Under the pieces are notes generated by a model, which made no database searches, had not been told where the DNA came from, and was given only the letters and a program-made list of their open reading frames with translations. A stretch of DNA of 64,000 bases from Cololabis saira (Eukaryota > Chordata > Actinopteri > Beloniformes > Belonidae), in assembly GCF_033807715.1 (NCBI RefSeq), contig NC_084590.1:3758501-3822500 (forward strand). The letters run 5' to 3'. Shown piece by piece: positions 57,750 to 64,000 of the stretch (the first letter of the stretch is position 1; each line of letters begins with the position of its first letter). The translations under genes were made by a program, and so were the position numbers.

Positions 57750-57877
57750 ATGTCCAAGAAGCAAGCGCCATTAAGTAATTATTTTGGCGTTCCAACACCA
57801 CCAACTACAAAGAGACGCCAAACTGAACCACTACCCGAATCGAACAGAAAACGTGTGTTCGCCAAGAAGTGGCATGA
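57750..57877 (+). pseudogene. hAT transposase N-terminal fragment
   Basis: The frame from an ATG near 57750 reads MSKKQAPLSNYFGV, then a basic segment and RKRVFAKKWHDV. This resembles the start of hAT (ZMYM/DUF4371-type) proteins, whose first domain has an RKRKF..KW motif. It is cut at 57879 by a palindromic MITE. Only about 40 codons survive. Confidence 0.6.
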
Positions 57878-57878
57878 T

Positions 57879-57968
57879 GTTACGCGGCGACGCGTACCGT
57901 ACGTTCGCGTTCCCGCGTATCCTACCCCGTAAGCTCTGCGTTGGTGCAACGCGGACCATAAATCAGCC
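57879..57968. repeat. Palindromic MITE (family P), copy 6
   Basis: It is a truncated copy. The right arm (CTGCGTTGGTGCAACGCGG, then ACCATAAATCAGCC) is well kept and the left arm is shortened to TTACGCGGCGACGCGTACC. Confidence 0.7.
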
Positions 57969-58178
57969 AGTGTCCATCACCGCATGCAGCAGTTTCCTGC
58001 ACCAGCAAGACGCTGCTCTCTGATTATGGCTCAAAGTTTATGAAAACCCCAAATAAAAAATAAATTACAGAATATTTTATGAAATCAATAAACAATTCCA
58101 TCATCAAAATTATAACAAACAAAGGTTCAACATATTTTGCTTTGCATGTAATAAGACTAGGTAATTTCACCTTTTAAG

Positions 58179-58381
58179 TTGAATTATTGAAAAAGATTAA
58201 CTTTTACACCATATTCTAGTTGAATTATTGAAATAAGTTAACTTTTACACCAATTTCTAGTTGAATTATTGAAATAAGTTAACTTTTACAACATATTCTA
58301 GTTGAATTATTGAAATAAGTTAACTTTTACACCAAATTCTAGTTGAATTATTGAAATAAGTTAACTTTTACACCATATTCT
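58179..58381. repeat. 41-bp minisatellite, five units
   Basis: Five near-identical units, each with TTGAATTATTGAAATAAGTT followed by AACTTTTACACCA, lie inside the hAT element. Confidence 0.93.
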
Positions 58382-58853
58382 TCACCTGAAGCAATATTCT
58401 ACACCTTGGCTGATGTGGACATACATATATAGGAGGCTATTTCAGCTGCTATATGGTTGGCTGTCTTTACAGTCATGCAAGTTCAATGATATTAAAGAAC
58501 ACGTTTTTTCATATAAAATAAACACATTTTTATGCAGTTTAGAAGTTTTGGGGCTTTTTTTTTGGCTCCTGCGCTGCTGAAATTGGGGCGTCCTTTATTT
58601 CTATTTCTGAAAGTTGGCATAAATATCATTTTGCCTATAACTTATTCCTGCATCCCTCTTTTATCGATCCGGCGAGACGGGTCACCGCGTTTTTGGAGGC
58701 CCAAGTCACATATCCAGGGGCTCCTCTGAGCACCAGACCAAAATAATTATGTGCAGCCCTGTGTATTACACTACATGGAATAAACCAGTGATGCATCTTT
58801 TCTTTCACTTTAATGCCATGCAGAGAAAAAAAAGATCAGACATAGCAGACATA

Positions 58854-59905
58854 CAGTGGGGAGAACAAGTATTTGATACACTGCCGATTTTGCAGGTTTG
58901 CCCACTTGCAAAGAATGTAGAAGTCTGTAATTTTTATCATATGTACTCTTCAACTGTGAGTGATGGAATCTAAAAAAAAAAATCCAGAAAATCACATTGT
59001 ATGATTTTTAAGTAATTAATTTGCATTTTATTGCATGACATAAGTATTTGATCACCTGTCAACCAGTAAGACTTCCGGCTCTCACAGACCTGTTAGTTCT
59101 TCGTTAAGAAGCCCTCCTGTTCTCCACTCATTACCTGTATTAACTGCACCTGTTTGAACTCGTTACCTGTATAAAAGACACCTGTCCACACACTCAATCA
59201 AACAAACTCCAACCTCTCCACAATGGCCAAGACCAGAGAGCTGTGTAAGGACATCAGGGATAAAATTGTAGACCTGCACAAAGCTGGGATGGGCTACAGG
59301 ACAATAGGCAAGCAGCTTGGTGAGAAGGCAACAACTGTTAGCAATTATTAGAAAATGGAAGAAGTTCAAGATGACGGTCAATCTCCCTCGGTCTGGGGCT
59401 CCATGCAAAATCTCACCTGGTGGGGCATCAATGATCATGAGGAAGGTGAGGGATCAGCACAGAACTACACGGCAGGACCTGGTCAATGACCTGAAGAGAG
59501 CTGGGACCACAGTCTCAAAGAAAACCATTAGTAACACACTACGCCGTCATGGATTAAAATCCTGCAGCGCACGCAAGGTCCCCCTGCTCAAGCCAGTGCA
59601 TGTCAAGGCCCGTCTGAAGTTTGCCAATGACCATCTGGATGATCCAGAGGAGGAATGGGAGAAGGTCATGTGGTCTGATGAGACTAAAATAGAGCTTTTT
59701 GGTCTAAACTCCATTCGCCGTGTTTGGAGGAAGAAGAAGGATGAGCACAACCCCAAGAACACCATCCCAACCGTGAAGCATGGAGGTGGAAACATCTTCT
59801 TTGGGGATGCTTTTCTGCAAAGGGGACAGGACGACTGCACCGTATTGAGGGGAGGATGGATGGGGCCATGTATCGCGAGATCTTGGCCAACAACCTCTCT
59901 AATTC
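58854..59905 (+). mobile_element. Tc1-like transposon, 3'-truncated
   Basis: The 5' end follows a TA (58852-58853) and starts CAGTGGGGAGAACAAGTATT. A second TAAGTATTTGATCACCTGTC near 59041 shows the IR/DR arrangement of fish Tc1 elements. The coding region follows, but sequence after about 59905 does not match and no 3' inverted repeat was found. Confidence 0.87.
59223..59905 (+). pseudogene. Tc1-like transposase, frameshifted and truncated
   Basis: The ATG at 59223 starts [19 protein letters not shown] (paired-like HTH). The frame is lost near 59338 and continues in another frame as [20 protein letters not shown] (GRPR-type hinge region), then [17 protein letters not shown] and [13 protein letters not shown] (first catalytic Asp). 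A further frameshift falls after HGGGNI near 59795. The part that would hold the second Asp and the Asp/Glu is missing. Confidence 0.87.
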
Positions 59906-59929
59906 CATGTCAATAGACTTGCCATAACA

Positions 59930-61640
59930 CTCACGTGTGCAAATGTTTGGTCATTTACTCCAGAACTTTAGTATGTTGTTGTTGTTGTTTAATATGCTGG
60001 ATTATAAATTGACTTTGATGTGAACACCAAAGACACTTTTTGTACTGATATTGACCCAGGAATGTGGGGGGACCTGGGAGGTGGAGTGCAAGGGCCCAAT
60101 CAAAACTGCTTGCAGCTTTTAATTTTCTTTATCCCTGCTAATTGGGTTATATGATTATATCATGCATTTTAGTACTGTATCATTGGTTATTAATTTATAT
60201 TTAATTTATTCATACATTTATTGTTGTATTTTATTATTTTTACAACATTGTAAGATTGAATAGTATAAGGTGAGTCTGCTCTGATCCTCACTGCAAGAGG
60301 TAGCCTTTTGGAGAGCATGAAGACTCACACTCTGCATTGCTTTTATTTCACATGATGCAGGAATACAACTTCAGCAGGACAGCACCCTTTGTGTCCAGCA
60401 TCCCTCTGTTTCCAGACTCCTTCTATGCACCAGAACACCACGCAGTGTAGTCGAGCTGTGCAGACTGCTCCGGCTACATGTACATGTGTGCATGTGTGGC
60501 AGAGGAACAGGCTTCCAAAGTCAGCATGTCGTTAGCGTTACAGTATATCACTAAAATGATCATGAATTAAAAGTTCAATATCTCAAACACCGTAATAGCC
60601 AGCATAATGAGACTTTGATATTGTAATAAATGTGGGTTTTAGATAGAGCTATAAAAGCTAAGAATGTCAGGACCTTTTGAATAAACACACAGACTGGGGC
60701 AATATACAAAAGGACAATCTTTATTCATAATTAGCAGTTCATAAAGCACATAGGGGGGATTCAAGAGGGATATCAGTCGGGGCTCAGGCTTCCTTGGATC
60801 ACATGTAAGGTTCGCCTCTTAAATGCCACACAGTGAAACCCACTACACCTCAGGCTAGCTTCAGTACTTCACTTTAAGACAAGCTCTAAACACAGCATGC
60901 AGAGTCCAACACCACCCCACACGGCTACCCTGTAGCTTTGGCCCCTGTGGACTGCCCACCCACAGACCCGTCACTCCTCACCCAGCAACCCCACTACTTA
61001 ATATACCTTATAAAATAGGCCAACCTATATACATAAAACTATTAATAAATGCAAAGCTAAATGGAGAAGTAAACTTAGCACGTCCATTCCGCGAGACCCA
61101 TCCCCGGGGTCTCAGCTTGTGCCGCCTTCCAACTCCCCAGGGTAACGGCTTTGCTGGACGGCGAGGACAGGAACTGCTGGATGCTGGTAGTGCGCTGTAG
61201 CGGCTGCACGGGAAGCAATGACGACACAGCACTCTACAAGGTGAACCCTGGTCTAGCTTCAGGAGGCAACTGGCCACCTCTCCTAACACCTGAGCTGCTA
61301 ACTCCCCCTGGCTACCTGTCTTCATTGCCTGCAGCTCTAGACCACTGCGAACGACACCCTCCCCCAGCTAACAGAGTGCTGCGCAGTCTGACATGTTGCT
61401 CCTCTCTCCCAGCTACCTCGGCCACACTTTCTTATCAAACCAGTCTCCTCGGCTTTTCACAGCCGTTCCATATCAGACATTAAGGAGCCTCTGCCCCAGA
61501 TTCTTATGAACTCAGAGACAAAATCAATGTCTCTGACCCAGGTGTCATCCACATATTTGAATGAGGCAACACAGGATAGCAAAACTCAATAACTTTATAA
61601 TTGAACATAAACATACTCAGTGTGGTTACATGCACATCTA
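59930..61640. other. 1.7-kb stretch, mostly unassigned
   Basis: A short match to the end of the GGGCCC repeat family (GGGCCCAATCAAAACTGCTTGCAGC) lies at 60090-60125. The rest, including the 110-codon ORF at 61151-61483, shows no recognised motif. Part could be LTR of the Gypsy remnant to the right, but no paired copy is visible. Confidence 0.4.
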
Positions 61641-61644
61641 AATC

Positions 61645-61885
61645 AAGCTACTTTGCATTGACCATTCATGGTAGAAAGTGGGCGTGTAGAGGGTGGGATA
61701 TGAGGCAAATTCACGTGCGCAACCTTCCAGGTGGACTGTGATTTATAAAGAGAACATTGTGTGCAAGTGTGCGTGCACACTGTTTTATACATCAGGATTT
61801 TTTTGTGCGCACGCCATTTTCGGCTTTTGAGCGCACGTACACTTTTAGTATGAATCTTACATACTCTTTTATAAATGAGGCCCCT
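61645..61885. repeat. Unclassified fish repeat ending in ATAAATGAGGCCCC
   Basis: Contains alternating GTGTGCAAGTGTGCGTGCAC and TTGTGCGCACGCCATTTTCG, and ends TTTTATAAATGAGGCCCC. The family is recognised only by general resemblance. Confidence 0.45.
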
Positions 61886-61899
61886 GGTCCCCCGGACTG

Positions 61900-62370
61900 A
61901 ACTCCTGGTGCACCGCACCACGGTCGTACTGTATCTTCATTTTCATCTGAGCCTGCCCCAGCTTCTCATGCGCTAACCAACCCACCCTTTAGCGCAGTCA
62001 ACGGCCCGTGAACCGAGTGGCCAAAGACCAATTCATTCAGACTAAAGCCTGTGCTCTCCTGCACGGCATCTCACGCTGCCAAAATCAACCACGGGAGACC
62101 ATCCTCTCAGTCCCGGTCCAGCTCCGTGAGCACATACAGATACGTCTTACCCACTCCAAAATTACCACACTCATCATGGGCAGTTCCCAAAACCTGGGCA
62201 CGAAAATCTTGAGGCACCACCACCTGAAACCCAGGCGCCCCCACAACATCTTCAACACAAGACAACCACTTGCGTACCAAGACCCCCTGGTGAACAAAAT
62301 AGCCCTGTGCAACATCGCCCACCTGGTGATGTGCCACAACCTGATCCCATAATGAGGGCAACTATGCATC
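61900..62370 (-). pseudogene. Gypsy integrase fragments
   Basis: The 62360-62110 piece reads GYFVHQGVLVRKW and VVVPQDFRAQVLGTAHDE, the HHCC-type N-terminal region. After a stop near 62115, the 62050-61980 piece reads QESTGFSLNELVFGHSVHGP, the C-terminal part of a Gypsy integrase. The catalytic core between them is deleted. Confidence 0.72.
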
Positions 62371-62582
62371 AGACTTCTGCGCCTCAAGCCACTCATCTCT
62401 TGACACCAGCAGGCAGCATAACTGGCTCCACAGCCTCCGACGGCACGGACGCACCTTTAACCCCAGCACACGTAACGGCACAAACAGGAAAAACTTCCAG
62501 CGCCGAGCTGTCAGATCCCACTTTCAACTTCTCAGACACCACCACAGGCAGGGAAGCACTGGGCCAAACCACAGATGTAATT

Positions 62583-63193
62583 TCACCAAATCATCTTCAG
62601 GCCCGGCAAAAGCAACTCAGGCCGCACACCCACAGAAAACACACCCTTAGCCAAATCACAGTCTAACATTACCTCATGGCATGGCAGCGGGACAAAGCCA
62701 AGCTCCATTCCCCTCATCACAATAAAATCTCCAGACTGCATATCAGCAGGAAAAAGGAAGTACAGACTGCACGATAAAAGAATGTTGGGACCTGTGTCAC
62801 GCAAAAATCTAATACTAACACTCTCAGCACTGCCAACCAAGGACACCTGTCTATAATGAACGGCTCAAACCCGGACTTAACACTGGCGTCAACCTCTGCC
62901 ACCTTTCCCTCCCAAGCACTGGCACACAACATGGCCGGAACCGGGGAAAGCGCAGAGTTTTTACGCCTCAACAAGGGACACTGATCCTTCCAATGACCCT
63001 CCCCACAGCAGAAATTACACTGGTACGCCTCCTGCGCCTTACATTGCAACCAGAGGACTTTATCACCGTCTGCCCACTGCCTGGTTTCTGACATGCGCTC
63101 AAACAACGTGAAAAAAGTATCGGGATCTCGCTCTTTAAACTTAGGCACAAGGCGCAGACAAGCAGTCAGGTCTCTGCCCTCATGCTCAGCCAC
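62583..63193 (-). pseudogene. SCAN-like gag C-terminus, zinc knuckle and protease remnant
   Basis: 62717-63193 reads LTACLRLVPKFKERDPDTFF (SCAN-like capsid start), then KVLWLQC joined by a deletion to KAQEAY and a CNFCCGEGHWKDQC zinc knuckle. The next frame, 62583-62846, has RFLRDTG, a retropepsin-like active site, and VMRGMELGFVPLP. A frameshift lies between the two. Confidence 0.75.
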
Positions 63194-63524
63194 AATTCAA
63201 TTTCAATTCAATTTTATTTGTATAGCGTCTAATACAACAAAAGTTGTCTCTAGATGCTTTCCAGAGACCCAGAACATGACCCCCCCGAGCAATTATTACA
63301 TAAACAATGGCAGGTAAAAACTCCCCTAGTGGGAGAAATAAAAAGCCTTAAGCCAAACAGTGGCAAGGAAAAACTCCCCTTTAGGAGAGAAGAAACCTTG
63401 AGCAGGACCAGGCTCATAAGGGGGGACCCTCCTGCCGAAGGCCAGACTGGGGGGGGGGGGGTCGGGGACGTCAGCATCACACAGCAGACATCCACGCAGG
63501 CATGTGGAAGCAGCAGCGGGAAGA
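63187..63524 (-). mobile_element. L2 LINE 3'-end fragment inside gag
   Basis: It matches the L2 3' UTR from about GTGGAAGCAGC to the ATTGA tail at 63197-63212, with a G run at 63450-63462. It separates the inverted gag segment from the gag C-terminus. Confidence 0.85.
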
Positions 63525-63745
63525 GCCTGTTGCTGAGCTGGCGGCCGCGGTGAGGTCGGAGTAAGTATTGGTGTCTGGGGGGCAGCCTGCGGTGCTCTCG
63601 TTTGAGCAACAGAAAGAGCTGTTGCGGTTGCAGTTAGAGCTAGGCGGACAGCAGTTGGAGCTGGAGCGAACAAAGCTGAGAGTAGCAGATCGCGATAGTA
63701 GGCTGTTTGGCGTGTCAAATCAGTTGGCGTCTGCTGACGAATTCA
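63525..63745 (+). pseudogene. Inverted gag coiled-coil segment
   Basis: The plus strand reads PAVLSFEQQKELLRLQLELG followed by an ELERTKLRV helix, which looks like the coiled-coil linker of this gag. Flanking gag blocks are on the minus strand. The right junction is a 16-bp perfect palindrome at 63739-63754. Confidence 0.55.
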
Positions 63746-63754
63746 ATTGAATTC

Positions 63755-63960
63755 TGCAACACACCCTTCTCAAACAACGTCAACAACACAAACATTTTTA
63801 ACTCATCATTAAGCATTCCCTCCTGCAACACAATACCATATTGCTCAGCAATTTCAAGCAACTGATCCTTCCTACACGAGTCCAAAAGCAATGATCTCGA
63901 TGTGCACGGTTCGGGAGCTCATGCAACAAAAGAGCATAGCCCATCTCTTGCTTTGGGCTT
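63755..63960 (-). pseudogene. SCAN-type gag N-terminal segment
   Basis: The minus strand reads CRKDQLLEIAEQYGIVLQEG followed by a FEKGVLQN segment, the N-terminal helical region seen in fish SCAN-type Gypsy gag. An unrelated 64-codon ORF overlaps in another frame. It continues beyond the palindrome only by inversion. Confidence 0.62.
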
Positions 63961-64000
63961 GTCCACTTCGTATGTTGGAGACAACATGCCAAAGTCCGTA

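Larger units (their letters stand above)
57440..58761 (+). mobile_element. 1.32-kb hAT element with transposase N-terminal remnant
   Basis: 8-bp duplications TGTATTAC at 57432-57439 and 58762-58769. The termini are CAGGGCTGCACATAA and the complementary TTATGTGCAGCCCTG. It contains a short hAT-type N-terminal coding piece (57750-57877), palindrome P and a 41-bp minisatellite. The catalytic part is deleted. Confidence 0.92.
61900..63960 (-). mobile_element. Collapsed Ty3/Gypsy element with SCAN-like gag
   Basis: Minus-strand order is gag N-terminus (63755-63960), a segment now inverted (63525-63745), an L2 tail (63187-63524), the gag C-terminus with zinc knuckle (62870-63193), protease (62583-62846) and integrase scraps (61900-62370). 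RT and RNase H are gone. It is distinct from the Gypsy at 20.6-29.7 kb. Confidence 0.72.

Noticed and set aside
58179..58381. Regularly spaced repeats resembling a CRISPR array
   Set aside because: Units are contiguous 41-bp tandem repeats without unique spacers, in a vertebrate genome. It is a minisatellite. The repeats at 34852-35012 and 46245-46390 are rejected for the same reason.

Overview
This window is vertebrate nuclear DNA, almost certainly from a ray-finned fish and probably a percomorph. I infer this from the repeat mix: an L2/Maui-type LINE, Tx1-like and RTE-like LINEs, BEL/Pao and Ty3/Gypsy retrotransposons, Tc1, pogo and hAT transposons, tRNA-derived SINEs and many MITEs. I find no exon of a host protein-coding gene, no rRNA, no functional tRNA gene and no CRISPR array. 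Every long reading frame that has a recognisable protein signature belongs to a transposable element. Several other ORFs come only from microsatellites or from repeat 3' UTRs.

Layout. 0-10 kb: a decayed MITE carrying a nested TTAA MITE, an unclassified repeat interrupted by an L2 3' end, a tRNA SINE, a pogo-like remnant, a 5'-truncated Tx1-like LINE with an 11-bp target duplication, and a BEL/Pao fragment split by a composite hAT element. 10-12.4 kb: a 660-bp repeat in tandem that ends in a fold-back. 12.6-14.5 kb: a gag remnant and a MITE with a GC-rich duplicated insert. 17-20 kb: microsatellites and L2 and Tx1 fragments. 20.6-29.7 kb: the main feature, a broken Ty3/Gypsy element interrupted by an apparently full-length L2-clade LINE (21901-27027) whose two ORFs are both open. 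29.8-33.9 kb: a Tx1 fragment split by an L2 tail, a Tc1 remnant split by two TTAA MITEs, and RTE 3' ends. 34.2-35.4 kb: a complete-ended pogo element with a minisatellite inside its transposase. 36.6-41.1 kb: two hAT elements with perfect 8-bp target duplications and one TTAA MITE. 41-45 kb: an unclassified TE reading frame, a small hAT MITE and a miniature LTR element. 45.8-57 kb: a SINE, a BEL/Pao integrase fragment, long microsatellites and hAT remnants. 57.4-60 kb: a hAT element and a truncated Tc1 transposon. 61.9-64 kb: a collapsed second Gypsy element with an internal inversion.

The genes here do not form a host pathway. What can be read is a relative order of insertions. The L2 entered the Gypsy, L2 tails entered older repeats, TTAA MITEs entered Tc1 and hAT elements, and a hAT element entered a BEL/Pao remnant. 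The only element that still looks coding-competent is the L2. Its ORF1 keeps an SGNH esterase triad, and its ORF2 keeps the endonuclease and YADD reverse-transcriptase residues. No previously undescribed defence or regulatory system is evident. The most unusual observations are the ORF1/ORF2 arrangement of the L2, the L2-like patch inside the Gypsy integrase region, the fold-back array, the pogo minisatellite and the several TTAA-target MITE families.
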